Shown piece by piece: positions 1 through 8,669 of a stretch of 64,000 nt of DNA. The notes under the pieces were generated by a model that worked only from the letters and a program-made list of their open reading frames with translations, was not told the origin of the DNA and ran no database searches. The stretch lies in assembly GCF_052118625.1 (NCBI RefSeq), contig NZ_JBQKGW010000005.1, positions 62,001-126,000 of the forward strand, in the 5' to 3' direction. This DNA is from Porcincola sp945869225 (lineage in GTDB: Bacteria > Bacillota > Clostridia > Lachnospirales > Lachnospiraceae). The stretch's first letter is position 1, and every line of letters begins with the position of its first letter. The position numbers and the translations under genes are program-made.

Positions 1-1838
1 TCGCGCTCATCCGGGTAGTCCGTCAGCGGAAGACTCTTCGGGATAAAGCGTTTTGCGACCTCGAACAGCCGTCCTTCGGTGTTGCCAGCCTTCTGGTTGC
101 GCGAGACAGCGCGCAGCATGGATGCCGCGAGCGTGGTCCGCATGATCGACAGGTCCTCGTTGATCGGATTCAGGATCGGGATCGCCTGCCGCCACGGATC
201 GTCCGCAGGCAGTCTCAGCAGATCGAGATCGGCCGGTGAGAAGAACGAGTAGTGCATCGCCTCGTACATGCCCTCGGCGCAGAGTCTTCTCTTGAGGGAA
301 AGCTCGGTTCTCTGCTTCACCGTCAATCCGCCTGCCGTGACCTTTGCCGATGAAAGCAGCGTCGGCTTGATGTGGTCATAGCCGTACATCCGGATCACTT
401 CCTCGGAAATGTCCGGATAGTTCTCAATGTCCGTGCGGTATGCCGGCACCTGAAGCTTCAGGCTGTCGCCGTCGATCTGCGGCGCAAAGTCGAGATTCTT
501 CATGATCCGGAGAATCTCCTCATCCGGCACCTGGATGCCCAGAACCCCATTCACCTTCTGGATGGAGACGGTCATCTCACGCGGCGTAATCGGGTTGCCG
601 GTATTGACATCCAGATGGGTCGATGAGACCTTTCCGCACCCAAGCTCCTCCACCAGATGGAGCGCCCTGCGCATCGCCATTTCCGTCGTATACTCGTCAA
701 CGCCCTTTTCATACTTCGCGGAAGCGTCGGTGCGCTTCCCGAGCGCTCTGGAGGTCTTGCGGATATTGTCGCGCATGAACTTCGCCGACTCGAACACGAC
801 GCCCTTCGTTGTGTCGCGGATCTCGGAATTCAGCCCGCCCATGACGCCGGCCAGCGCAACCGGGCCCTCTCCATCGCAGATGCAGAGATTGTTCTCATTC
901 ATCTCATAGTCCTGCTCGTCGAGCGTCACGATATGCTCGCCCGCGTGCGCGCGGCGGACAACAATCTCATTTCCGCGAAGGAAATCCTCGTCAAAGGCAT
1001 GCATCGGCTGCCCCATTTCCAGGAGGACGTAGTTTGTGATGTCCACGATGTTGGAAATGGCGTTCATCCCGCACAGTGCCAGTCTGCGGCGCATCCAGGC
1101 CGGGGACGGACCGATCTTCACATCGTAAATGTAGTGCGACACATATCTCGGGCAGAGATCCGGCGCCTCGACCGTGACCTTGAAGCCGTCCTTCTTCACG
1201 TCTGTCTCATGGCAGCCGATGGCCGGCTTTTTCAGCGGTTTGTTCAGGACCGCCGCGACCTCGCGGGCGATCCCGAAGATGCTCTGGCAGTCCGGGCGGT
1301 TCGCGGTGATCGAGATGTCAAAGATCCAGTCGTCCAGGCCGAGGATCGGTTTCACGTCCGCGCCAGGCTCTGCATCGTCCGGCAGCACCAGCAGCCCGTT
1401 GTAGCCCGCGCCCGGGTAGAAGTCTTCCCCGATGCCAAGCTCGGTCCCGGAGCAGAGCATGCCGTCTGACTCGTAGCCGCGCAGCTTGCCCTTCTTGATG
1501 GTCGCCGTTCCTTTGATCGTCACATGGTCCTTCTCGGTCTCATAGACCGTCGCGCCGACAAGCGCCAGCGGGAACTTTTTGCCTGCCTCGACGTTGTCCG
1601 CGCCGCAGCAGACCTGGAAGGTCCCCTTCTCCCCTGCATTGACCGTCGTCAGGTGAAGGTGCGTACCCTCGATCGGCTCGCAGGTCTCGACCAGTCCGAC
1701 CACAATGCCGGATATATCCTTTCCGACCTGATAGAGCTCCTCCACCTCGAACCCGCAGGAGAACAGTTTCTTCTGCAGCTCCTCGGGTGTCACATCGATA
1801 TCTACATATTCTTTCAGCCAGCTAAGTGGTGCAAGCAT
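1..1838 (-). CDS. pheT: phenylalanine--tRNA ligase beta subunit, C-terminus cut by window edge
   Basis: Beta subunit of the heterotetrameric phenylalanyl-tRNA synthetase, which charges tRNA-Phe in the cytoplasm. The reading frame is open to the window edge and gives 612 codons. The N-terminus MLAPLSWLKEYVDID is typical of PheT, followed by the EMAP/OB-like tRNA-binding region (about 40-150), the B3/B4 editing region and the B5 region with PAYRTDIENYPDISEE. Family members are about 790-805 residues, so roughly 190 residues including the anticodon-binding domain lie outside the window; this is a window boundary, not a truncation. It lies 68 bases after pheS and presumably shares its T-box-controlled transcript. 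The ATG at 1838 is preceded by AAGGAG at a normal distance. Confidence 0.96.
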   Translation of the reverse strand, partial: MLAPLSWLKEYVDIDVTPEELQKKLFSCGFEVEELYQVGKDISGIVVGLVETCEPIEGTHLHLTTVNAGEKGTFQVCCGADNVEAGKKFPLALVGATVYETEKDHVTIKGTATIKKGKLRGYESDGMLCSGTELGIGEDFYPGAGYNGLLVLPDDAEPGADVKPILGLDDWIFDISITANRPDCQSIFGIAREVAAVLNKPLKKPAIGCHETDVKKDGFKVTVEAPDLCPRYVSHYIYDVKIGPSPAWMRRRLALCGMNAISNIVDITNYVLLEMGQPMHAFDEDFLRGNEIVVRRAHAGEHIVTLDEQDYEMNENNLCICDGEGPVALAGVMGGLNSEIRDTTKGVVFESAKFMRDNIRKTSRALGKRTDASAKYEKGVDEYTTEMAMRRALHLVEELGCGKVSSTHLDVNTGNPITPREMTVSIQKVNGVLGIQVPDEEILRIMKNLDFAPQIDGDSLKLQVPAYRTDIENYPDISEEVIRMYGYDHIKPTLLSSAKVTAGGLTVKQRTELSLKRRLCAEGMYEAMHYSFFSPADLDLLRLPADDPWRQAIPILNPINEDLSIMRTTLAASMLRAVSRNQKAGNTEGRLFEVAKRFIPKSLPLTDYPDER

Positions 1839-1906
1839 AATTCAGAATCTCCTTCTATCTTTCCCAGCCTCATAGTTCAGCTGGTTTGCTGCTCATGTTG
1901 ACGTGT

Positions 1907-2950
1907 TCAGTTGTCATCGATCTGGCTGAGCACCCTGATGTCGGACTCGAACAGCTGCTTAATATTATTGATCCCGTACTTCAGCATGGCTGTCCGCTCG
2001 ATGCCGATTCCAAATGCAAGTCCGGAATACACATCCGGGTCGATGCCGCAGTTCTCCAGAACCTTCCGGTTGACAATCCCGGCACCCAGCACCTCGATCC
2101 AGCCGGTATGCTTGCAGAAATTGCAGCCCTTGCCGCCGCATTCAAAGCAGCTCACATCAACCTCGACGGACGGTTCCGTGAACGGGAAGTAAGAAGGTCT
2201 CAGGCGCGTGCGGGTGTCGTCCCCATAGATCTTTTTAACAAAGACATCCAGCATTCCCTGAAGGTCGCCAAGCGTGATGCCCTTGTCGACGACCAGTCCC
2301 TCCATCTGGGAGAACATCGGGGAATGCGTCGCGTCATCGTCCGAGCGGAACACCTTGCCGGGAGACAGAATCTTGATCGGCGGCTTCTGCTTTTCCATGA
2401 CATGGATCTGTCCGGAGGACGTCTGCGTCCTGAGCAGAAATTCCGGTGACAGATAGAAGGTATCCTGCATGTCTCTCGCCGGATGATCCTTCGGCGTGTT
2501 CAGCGCCGTGAAGTTGTAGTAGTCATTCTCAATCTCCGAGCCCTCGTAGATCGTGAAACCCATCCCCGAGAAAACGTCGATCAGCTGGTTCCGGACCTGC
2601 GTCACCGGATGGAGGCATCCGACCTGCCTGTGTGTGGAAGGCAGCGTGATGTCGATCTTCTCGCTCTCGTAGCGGGACTGAAGCTCCTTCTGCTTCATCT
2701 TCTCATCGAGCGAGTCGAAGTAATCGACCGCCCAGCTCTTCAGCTCGTTGACCTTCTTGCCGAAATCGGCCTTCTGTGCCGGCTCGATCTCCTTCATATA
2801 TTTCATGAGCTGGCCGATTCTGCCGGATTTCTCAAGAAATGACTTTCTTGTCTCATAGACTGCTCTTCTGTCCTGAAGGCCGTCTGCGCTGTTTTTGATC
2901 GCATCCCTGACCTCGGCAATCTTGCCGAGAAGCTGATTTAAATCTGCCAT
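1907..2950 (-). CDS. pheS: phenylalanine--tRNA ligase alpha subunit
   Basis: Catalytic alpha subunit of phenylalanyl-tRNA synthetase, 347 residues, the usual bacterial length. The N-terminal coiled coil (about 1-90) is followed by the class II core: HPVTQVRNQLIDVFSGMGF near residue 110, the FRSDDDATHSPMFSQMEG block, and motif 3 GLAFGIGIERTAMLKYGI near the C-terminus. A CFECGGKGCNFC segment, common in Firmicute PheS, precedes motif 3. It is first in the pheS-pheT operon and sits directly downstream of a T-box leader on the same strand, so its expression should respond to uncharged tRNA-Phe. The start ATG at 2950 has a GAGAGG-type ribosome binding site. Confidence 0.97.
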   Translation of the reverse strand: MADLNQLLGKIAEVRDAIKNSADGLQDRRAVYETRKSFLEKSGRIGQLMKYMKEIEPAQKADFGKKVNELKSWAVDYFDSLDEKMKQKELQSRYESEKIDITLPSTHRQVGCLHPVTQVRNQLIDVFSGMGFTIYEGSEIENDYYNFTALNTPKDHPARDMQDTFYLSPEFLLRTQTSSGQIHVMEKQKPPIKILSPGKVFRSDDDATHSPMFSQMEGLVVDKGITLGDLQGMLDVFVKKIYGDDTRTRLRPSYFPFTEPSVEVDVSCFECGGKGCNFCKHTGWIEVLGAGIVNRKVLENCGIDPDVYSGLAFGIGIERTAMLKYGINNIKQLFESDIRVLSQIDDN

Positions 2951-2997
2951 AACCTCTCTCTTTCTGTCCTATTCCACGGCGGCTGGGACTTATGTAC

Positions 2998-3034
2998 AAA
3001 AAAACCCGTCCCAGATTCTGCTCTGGGACGGGTT
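2998..3034 (-). terminator. T-box intrinsic terminator
   Basis: A 12-base-pair stem, AACCCGTCCCAG pairing with CTGGGACGGGTT (3003-3014 with 3023-3034), is followed on the minus strand by a run of seven U. It is the regulated terminator of the pheST leader. Confidence 0.93.
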
Positions 3035-3300
3035 AATCTCTAATCCGCGGTACCACCCATATTCAGAAGACCGGATGTCCATGTCCTCTGCACTCGAACC
3101 GCCTGTATGCCGGCGGATGGCATCCGCTTATCCTGCATCAGCAGCACCTGCATGTGTCTGAACGCCTATGCTGCCTGCCGTTTTCGCGGAAGACTCCGAT
3201 GCTGAAATTCACTCTGCCGGTCAACACCGCCCTCTCAGCAAACAGGCGGCTCTCTTTGGATGGTCCTGCACAGCTACTTACACACCTTCACAGTCATGCT
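2998..3300 (-). promoter_or_regulatory. T-box riboswitch leader of pheST
   Basis: The leader runs from about 3300 down to the terminator at 2998-3034. The T-box bulge sequence GGGTGGTACCGCG reads on the minus strand at about 3046-3058, directly before a terminator hairpin, giving the standard antiterminator/terminator choice. In the 3' side of a plausible stem I, a TTC triplet followed by A lies at 3204-3206, which fits a phenylalanine specifier codon and the downstream pheS. The specifier placement is by eye and less certain than the T-box itself. This element fills the whole gap between pheS and the carbamate kinase gene. Confidence 0.92.
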
Positions 3301-3301
3301 G

Positions 3302-3330
3302 ATTCTACTATCGAGGCGGAGGCGTGTCAA
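3302..3330 (-). promoter_or_regulatory. sigma-A promoter of the pheST leader
   Basis: Read on the minus strand, TTGACA (3325-3330), a 17-base spacer and TAGAAT (3302-3307) form a near-consensus promoter. Transcription would begin near 3295, at the start of the T-box leader. Confidence 0.88.
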
Positions 3331-3372
3331 GCCTGACCGACGGTATCTTCCTGACAGGTCTCCCTGACATGG

Positions 3373-4326
3373 TCATGCGGTGATCCTGGTTCCGGTCTTC
3401 CCGGAGATGCCGTCCCTGGCCTTCTCAAGCAATGTGATCAGCGCGGTTCTTCCCGGCTTTGAGGCTGCGAATTTCATGCAGGCCTGTACCTTCGGCAGCA
3501 TAGAGCCCGGCGCAAACTCACCCTCTTCGCAGTAGCGCTGCGCTTCCTCGACGGTGAGACGGTCCAGATCCTTCTGATCCGGCTTGCCGAAATGAACTGC
3601 GACCTTCTCGACCGCTGTGAGGATGATCAGGGTGTCGGCGTCAACTTCCTCGGCGAGCCGCTCCGCCGCAAAGTCCTTGTCGATGACAGCTGCCGCGCCC
3701 TTCAGGTGATGGCCCTCTGTCTGGAAAACCGGGATGCCGCCGCCTCCGCAGGCAATGACAACGTGGTTCGTATCGACGAGCGAGCGGATGGTCCCGATCT
3801 CGATGATCGACCTTGGGGCCGGGGACGCGACCACACGGCGGTAGCCTCTTCCCGAGTCCTCGACGATATCATAATGACGCTCGCGGATGAGCTTGTCCGC
3901 CTCCTCCTTCGTCAGAAACGGTCCGATCGGCTTGGTCGGATGCTGAAATGCCGGATCAGAAGGGTCGACCTCAATCTGCGTCAGCACCGTCGCGACACCG
4001 AGATCAATGCCCCTGTCAAGCATTTCCTCGCGCATCGCGTTCTGAAGATCATAGCCGATGTAACCCTGGCTCATCGCGACGCAGACAGAAAGCGGTACCG
4101 TGATATAGCGCTCCGGATCTGTCCTGACCAGCGCATTCATTGCATTCTGGATCATTCCGACCTGCGGGCCGTTGCCATGGGCGATGACGATCTCGCAGCC
4201 CTCCTCGATCAAGTCGCAGATGGCTTTGGCCGTCCGGTGGCTTGCCACCATCTGTTCGGGCAGATTCTTCCCGAGGGCATTCCCGCCTAGAGCGATGACC
4301 ACTCTTCTCTTTTTCTTTTCTGGCAT
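3373..4326 (-). CDS. arcC: carbamate kinase
   Basis: Carbamate kinase, 317 residues, normal length. It transfers the phosphate of carbamoyl phosphate to ADP, giving ATP, ammonia and CO2. The amino-acid-kinase fold is visible in VVIALGGNALG at the N-terminus, IAHGNGPQVGMIQN, and GGGGIPVF about two thirds along. The start has GGGAG five bases before the ATG. It lies downstream of ygeW, whose product belongs to the carbamoyltransferase family, so the likely substrate is carbamoyl phosphate released during purine breakdown, making this the energy-yielding step. A terminator hairpin separates it from ygeW, so it may be reached by read-through or by its own promoter, which I could not identify. Confidence 0.95.
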   Translation of the reverse strand: MPEKKKRRVVIALGGNALGKNLPEQMVASHRTAKAICDLIEEGCEIVIAHGNGPQVGMIQNAMNALVRTDPERYITVPLSVCVAMSQGYIGYDLQNAMREEMLDRGIDLGVATVLTQIEVDPSDPAFQHPTKPIGPFLTKEEADKLIRERHYDIVEDSGRGYRRVVASPAPRSIIEIGTIRSLVDTNHVVIACGGGGIPVFQTEGHHLKGAAAVIDKDFAAERLAEEVDADTLIILTAVEKVAVHFGKPDQKDLDRLTVEEAQRYCEEGEFAPGSMLPKVQACMKFAASKPGRTALITLLEKARDGISGKTGTRITA

Positions 4327-4424
4327 ACCTTCTCCCTTCTCTCAGAGCCTGACCATCGCGAAATACGGGCATCCGGCTCCTTTGAGCACTTCGTCTTTTG
4401 CCACTCATATCATCTGATTGCTGA

Positions 4425-4468
4425 AAAAGGATTCTCCCGCCTTTTCCACTGGGAAAAGACGGGAGAAT
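4425..4468 (-). terminator. terminator between ygeW and carbamate kinase
   Basis: Inverted repeat 4431-4468: ATTCTCCCG and CGGGAGAAT flank a second paired block CTTTTCC/GGAAAAG. On the minus strand the stem is followed by CCTTTTTC. It would end or attenuate the long transcript coming from ygeW. Confidence 0.75.
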
Positions 4469-4498
4469 GATGCACTGCCAGGGCAGTCTGCCTCCTGA

Positions 4499-5695
4499 TC
4501 AGCAGAAGAATCTTGGCATATTTCTTGCCGCCAGCTTCTCCAGCGCTGCCTGCGGATTCTTCTCTTTTGCAAGGAAGATCATCGCCGCGATGATATACGG
4601 CTTGTAGGAGGCTTCCTTGTACAGGGTATCAAGGGCCGCGTTGAAGACCGGTGCCTCGACCTCGCCTCTCTCGCAGGAGACGCCTTCGATATCCGCCGGC
4701 AGGCAGTGCAGATACAGCGCCTTGCCGTTGTTCGTGGTCTTCATGAGCTTCTCGGTGCAGCACCAGTCCATATATTCCTTGTTGTGCTCAAGCATCTGCT
4801 TCTCAAGCCTGTCGATGCCCTCGAAGTCGCCCTCTCCGTACAGGTTCGTGCGGGTCTCCATCATTGCAAACGGTGCCCAGCTCTTCGGATAGACGATGTC
4901 CGCTCCCTCGAATGCTTCTGCCATGTTGTTGGTCTTGGTGAAGGACCCGCCGCTCTTTGCCGCGTTCTTGCGCGCGATCTCCTCCGTCTCCGGCATCACG
5001 TCATATCCGTCCGGATGCGCCAGCACGACATCCATCCCGAAGCGGGTCATCAGGCCGATGACACCCTGCGGGACGGAGAGCGGCTTGCCGTAGCTCGGCG
5101 AATATGCCCAGCTCATGACAAGCTTCTTGCCCTTCAGGTTCTCGACTCCGCCGAAGTAGTGGATGACCTCCTCCATGTCCGCCATGCACTGCGTCGGATG
5201 GTCGACATCGCACTGCAGGTTGACGAGAGTCGGCTTCTGCTCGAGAATTCCGTCCTTGTATCCCTTCTCAACCGCGTCCGCGACCGTCTTCTGATAAGTG
5301 TGGCCCTTTCCGATGTACATATCGTCGCGGATTCCGATGACGTCCGCCATGAAGGAGACCATGTTGGCGGTCTCACGGACTGTCTCGCCGTGTGCAATCT
5401 GGCTCTTCTTCTCGTCCAGATCCTGCGGGGTCAGTCCCAGCAGATTGCAGGCAGATGCAAATGAGAATCTGGTTCTGGTCGAGTTGTCGCGGAAGATCGA
5501 GATCCCGAGTCCTGAATCGAAGATCCTGGTGGAGATGTTGTTTTCTCTCAGGTGTCTCAGTGCGTCTGCAACGGTAAATACAGCGGCAAGCTCATCGTCT
5601 GTCTTGTCCCAGGTCCAGAAGAAGTTGTCGTTGTACATCTTTTTGAAATCAAGTGTGTCCAGTTTCCCAATAAACTGCTTCAGCTCAGCGTCCAT
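4499..5695 (-). CDS. ygeW: knotted carbamoyltransferase YgeW
   Basis: Carbamoyltransferase of the YgeW group, 398 residues. The carbamoyl-phosphate loop STRTR is at residues 72-76 within FRDNSTRTRFSF, and LHCLPADI lies near the C-terminus, as in ornithine/aspartate carbamoyltransferases. The extra length compared with OTC and the sequence around the loop match YgeW rather than ArgF. No arginine genes are nearby. In the purine cluster it is thought to run in the phosphorolytic direction on a carbamoyl-diaminopropionate-type intermediate, giving carbamoyl phosphate for carbamate kinase; the exact substrate is inference. The ATG is preceded by GAGGAG at nine bases. Confidence 0.93.
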   Translation of the reverse strand: MDAELKQFIGKLDTLDFKKMYNDNFFWTWDKTDDELAAVFTVADALRHLRENNISTRIFDSGLGISIFRDNSTRTRFSFASACNLLGLTPQDLDEKKSQIAHGETVRETANMVSFMADVIGIRDDMYIGKGHTYQKTVADAVEKGYKDGILEQKPTLVNLQCDVDHPTQCMADMEEVIHYFGGVENLKGKKLVMSWAYSPSYGKPLSVPQGVIGLMTRFGMDVVLAHPDGYDVMPETEEIARKNAAKSGGSFTKTNNMAEAFEGADIVYPKSWAPFAMMETRTNLYGEGDFEGIDRLEKQMLEHNKEYMDWCCTEKLMKTTNNGKALYLHCLPADIEGVSCERGEVEAPVFNAALDTLYKEASYKPYIIAAMIFLAKEKNPQAALEKLAARNMPRFFC

Positions 5696-5725
5696 GGCTA
5701 TGATCTCCTCTCGTCCTATAACAGA

Positions 5726-5761
5726 CCGGCTGCCTGACCGATATCCGGCAGCCGCCCGGTT
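5726..5761 (-). other. intergenic hairpin between ygeY and ygeW
   Basis: GGCTGCC and GGCAGCC, extended by ACCGG/CCGGT with mismatches, can form a hairpin in the 84-base gap between ygeY and ygeW. No U run follows on the minus strand, so a role in RNA processing or stability is more likely than termination. Confidence 0.4.
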
Positions 5762-5779
5762 GTTCCATTACAGAATGCA

Positions 5780-7174
5780 TTACAGAATGTTGTTATTCGT
5801 CTTTCCGCCTCTGTACTCCTCGATGTCGGAGGTCTTCTCCTCGGTCGGGTACAGCGGGATTGCCGCCGCGTACAGCGCAGCCGCCCTCACCAGGTCATCC
5901 TTCCAGGTGATCTCATTCGGAGCATGCGCCTGGCTCTCGGCGCCCGGCCCGAAGCCGACACACGGAATGCCGTAGCGGCCCATGATCGAGACACCGTTCG
6001 TGGAGAAGGTCCACTTGTCTGTCAGCGGACGGTCGCGGAGCGCCTCCTGTCCCTTCGGCGCAATTCTCTTGTCGCCGAACAGGGCCTTGTGGGCATCCGT
6101 GAGTGCCTTGACATGCGCCGCGTTCTCCTTGCTGATCCAGGTCGGGAAGTATGCTTCTGTCTCATAGACCTCGCCGGTCCATGCCGGACGGGCGTACATG
6201 TACATCGAAACCTTCACATCATCGCCATACTTCTTCACTGCCGGCAGATTGCGGATTTCCTCCAGGCAGGTCTCGTAGGTCTCGCCTGCCGTCATGCGGC
6301 GGTCGATCGAGATCGCGCAGCTGTCCGCGACAGCGCAGCGGCTCGGGGAGGTATAGAAGATCTGGGAAACCGTGCAGGTTCCTCTTCCGAGGAATCTTGC
6401 ATCCTCATAATTCTCAGGATTGTATTTCGGGTCAAGCATCTTGGACAGACCGCGGATCACGGTGCTTTCGGTGCAGTCGTTGTTGTTCAGGGCCCGGACG
6501 TCGTTTATGATGTCCGCCATCTTGTAGATGGCGTTGTCGCCGCGCTCCGGAGCGGAGCCGTGGCAGGAGACTCCCTTCACATCGACGCGGATCTCCATGC
6601 GTCCGCGCTGTCCTCTGTAGACACCGCCGTCCGTCGGTTCCGTGGAGATGACAAACTCCGGTCTGATCTTGTCCTTGTTGACGATGTACTGCCAGCACAG
6701 TCCGTCGCAGTCTTCCTCCATGACGGAGCCGACAACCATGATCTTGTATCCCTCCGGGATCAGATCCAGGTCTTTCATGATCTTCGTGCCGTAAAGTGCG
6801 GAAGCCATGCCGCCTTCCTGGTCGGAAGCGCCTCTTCCATAGATGATGTCGTCTGTCTCATATCCCTCGTACGGATCGTTTGTCCAGTTGTCCCGGTTGC
6901 CGATGCCGACGGTATCGATATGGCTGTCGATTGCGATGATCTTCTTGTCATCGCCGATATCTCCGTGTCTGCCCATCCAGCCGATGATGTTGCCCAGTCC
7001 GTCGATCTCAACCTTGTCGAACCCGACCTTCTCCATCTCTGCCTTGATGCAGGCGACGACTTCCTTCTCCTCCGTGCTCTCGCTCGGGTGAGAAATCATC
7101 GCTCTGAGAAACCGCGTAAGGTCACTGCGGTATCCTTCTGCTGCCTTTTTGATCTGTTCGTAATCGAGACTCAT
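5780..7174 (-). CDS. ygeY: YgeY family M20 metallohydrolase
   Basis: Zinc-dependent amidohydrolase/peptidase of the M20 (ArgE/DapE) superfamily, 464 residues. Metal and catalytic residues are visible: H85 and D87 in SHID, D118 in GRGASDQEGG, and E153/E154 in VMEED. The dimerisation domain begins with RGRMEIRVDVKGVSCHGS. The start is set at 7174, giving MSLDYEQ, because GGAGG lies eight bases upstream; an ATG three codons earlier would be only two bases from it. YgeY proteins recur with YgeW, DpaL, YgfK and SsnA, where they are thought to hydrolyse a ureido or amide intermediate of purine breakdown. The substrate cannot be read from the sequence. Confidence 0.92.
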   Translation of the reverse strand: MSLDYEQIKKAAEGYRSDLTRFLRAMISHPSESTEEKEVVACIKAEMEKVGFDKVEIDGLGNIIGWMGRHGDIGDDKKIIAIDSHIDTVGIGNRDNWTNDPYEGYETDDIIYGRGASDQEGGMASALYGTKIMKDLDLIPEGYKIMVVGSVMEEDCDGLCWQYIVNKDKIRPEFVISTEPTDGGVYRGQRGRMEIRVDVKGVSCHGSAPERGDNAIYKMADIINDVRALNNNDCTESTVIRGLSKMLDPKYNPENYEDARFLGRGTCTVSQIFYTSPSRCAVADSCAISIDRRMTAGETYETCLEEIRNLPAVKKYGDDVKVSMYMYARPAWTGEVYETEAYFPTWISKENAAHVKALTDAHKALFGDKRIAPKGQEALRDRPLTDKWTFSTNGVSIMGRYGIPCVGFGPGAESQAHAPNEITWKDDLVRAAALYAAAIPLYPTEEKTSDIEEYRGGKTNNNIL

Positions 7175-7246
7175 GTACATACCCTCCATAAGACGATCTG
7201 CGTGCATCTCCTGAATCTTCTACTCACTCTACCACACTTCTGTCTG

Positions 7247-8503
7247 TCAGGACAGCTGTCCGTGGCCGACAAACTGTTTTTCTCCGGGCTCGATGCCGTA
7301 GGCACCATCCCAGACGACCCTTCTGAAATAATCCGGATCGGTATTCCCCTCTGTCGAGAAGATCAGAACCTGTGAATCGCTTCCAAGTTCCAGTTCATCC
7401 CGAAGCGGCTTTAAGCGGTCGTCCATCATGATCTGTGCCACGGCTCCCATGCCGACGGCGCCAGACTCGCCGGATATGACAACCGGGTCTCCGTGGAGCG
7501 GGACGGCAAGCATCCGCATGCCCTTCGCGGCCACCCAGTCTACAGCTGAGATGAAGCAGTCCGCATGGTTTCTGAGGATGTCCCAGCCGATGATGTTCGG
7601 CTCGCCGCAGGCAAGCCCGGCCATAATCGTCTTCAGGTCGCCCTTCACAACGGCTGGCTCACCGGTTCCCTTCACGGCGCCCTTGTACAGGCAGGCTGCC
7701 GCGCTGGCCTCCACGATGATGAACTTTGGCGGGTTGTGCGGATACAGATTCGTGAAATATCCGACGACAGAGGAAGCAAGGGAGCCGACGCCGGCCTGCA
7801 CAAATACGTGGGTCGGCCGGTTGACCTCCACTTCCTTCAGCTGCTCGGCCGCCTCGCTGGAGATGGTGCCGTAGCCCTGCATGATCCAGGACGGGATATC
7901 CGTGTATCCCTCCCAGGCGGTATCCTGCACGATGACACCGTGCTTCGTCTCGGAGGCCTCCTTTGCGGCGATCCGGACACAGTCATCATAGTTGACGTCC
8001 TCAATCGTGACGGTCGCGCCTTCCTTTGCGATGTTGTCATAGCGGCTCTTTGAGGAACCCTTCGGCATATGGACGACCGCCTTCTGGTGCAGCCTGTGTG
8101 CTGCCCAGGCGACGCCGCGCCCGTGGTTTCCGTCCGTCGCGGTGAAGAAGGTCGCGTGTCCGAAGTCCTTCTCCAGCTCCGGGCTTGTCAGAAAGTCGTA
8201 GCTGACCTCCGAGATATCCTTGCCGATCTCCTTCGCGATGAAGCGTCCCATCGCATAGGAAGCCCCGAGCACCTTAAAGGCGTTCAGTCCGAATCTCCAC
8301 CGCTCGTCCTTGACGTAGAGACCGCCAAGTCCGAGGTACCTGGCCATGTGCGAAAGATCCGCAAGCGCTGTCACGTCGTACTGGGGGAAACTTCTGTGGA
8401 AGGCCCTCGCCTTCGCCACATTCTCCAGAGACATAATCTGTAGATTCTTGTCGCAGCTGGGCGGCATGTGGTTCATCGCCCAGCGCATTTCCAGTTCATC
8501 CAT
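7247..8503 (-). CDS. dpaL: diaminopropionate ammonia-lyase (operon copy)
   Basis: Fold-type II PLP enzyme that converts 2,3-diaminopropionate to pyruvate and two ammonia (YgeX/DpaL). With the start at 8503 the protein has 418 residues and the PLP lysine is K77 in FGLNAFKVLGASYAMG. TDGNHGRG (Asp 124) and VQDTAWEGY (Asp 194) contain the two aspartates associated with catalysis on both stereoisomers. GSSKSR and SGESGAVG form cofactor-binding loops. Starts at 8515 or further upstream are possible because the region is a GGAAGAT repeat with several ATGs. A strong promoter lies just upstream, so this gene and ygeY-ygeW may also be transcribed separately from ssnA-ygfK-xdhD. A paralogue lies at 33957. 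Confidence 0.95.
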   Translation of the reverse strand: MDELEMRWAMNHMPPSCDKNLQIMSLENVAKARAFHRSFPQYDVTALADLSHMARYLGLGGLYVKDERWRFGLNAFKVLGASYAMGRFIAKEIGKDISEVSYDFLTSPELEKDFGHATFFTATDGNHGRGVAWAAHRLHQKAVVHMPKGSSKSRYDNIAKEGATVTIEDVNYDDCVRIAAKEASETKHGVIVQDTAWEGYTDIPSWIMQGYGTISSEAAEQLKEVEVNRPTHVFVQAGVGSLASSVVGYFTNLYPHNPPKFIIVEASAAACLYKGAVKGTGEPAVVKGDLKTIMAGLACGEPNIIGWDILRNHADCFISAVDWVAAKGMRMLAVPLHGDPVVISGESGAVGMGAVAQIMMDDRLKPLRDELELGSDSQVLIFSTEGNTDPDYFRRVVWDGAYGIEPGEKQFVGHGQLS

Positions 8504-8578
8504 CTCCGTCTCCATCTTCCATCTTCCATCTTCCCGCTCCGGCCTGAGGCCGCCGCGGTATATAACAATATGTTTTTT

Positions 8579-8598
8579 AAACAAACTTTTTGTTTGGT
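8579..8598. promoter_or_regulatory. candidate operator: CAAAC-AAAAA-GTTTG inverted repeat
   Basis: An inverted repeat, CAAAC and GTTTG separated by five bases, sits immediately downstream of the dpaL promoter, overlapping the expected first transcribed bases. Its position suits a repressor site, but no binding protein is known from the sequence. Confidence 0.4.
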
Positions 8599-8604
8599 AC
8601 TACC

Positions 8605-8632
8605 ACTATAGCATATCTCAACCGCTTGTCAA
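8605..8632 (-). promoter_or_regulatory. sigma-A promoter inside the purine island, before dpaL
   Basis: On the minus strand TTGACA (8627-8632), a 16-base spacer and TATAGT (8605-8610) make a near-consensus promoter. It gives the dpaL-ygeY-ygeW part its own start about 100 bases upstream of dpaL. Confidence 0.82.
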
Positions 8633-8669
8633 TGCCTTCTGATCTCCTTCCGGAAACCTTTTGATGCCT

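Noticed and set aside
1..1838. pheT as a truncated pseudogene
   Set aside because: The frame is intact up to base 1; the missing C-terminus is outside the window.
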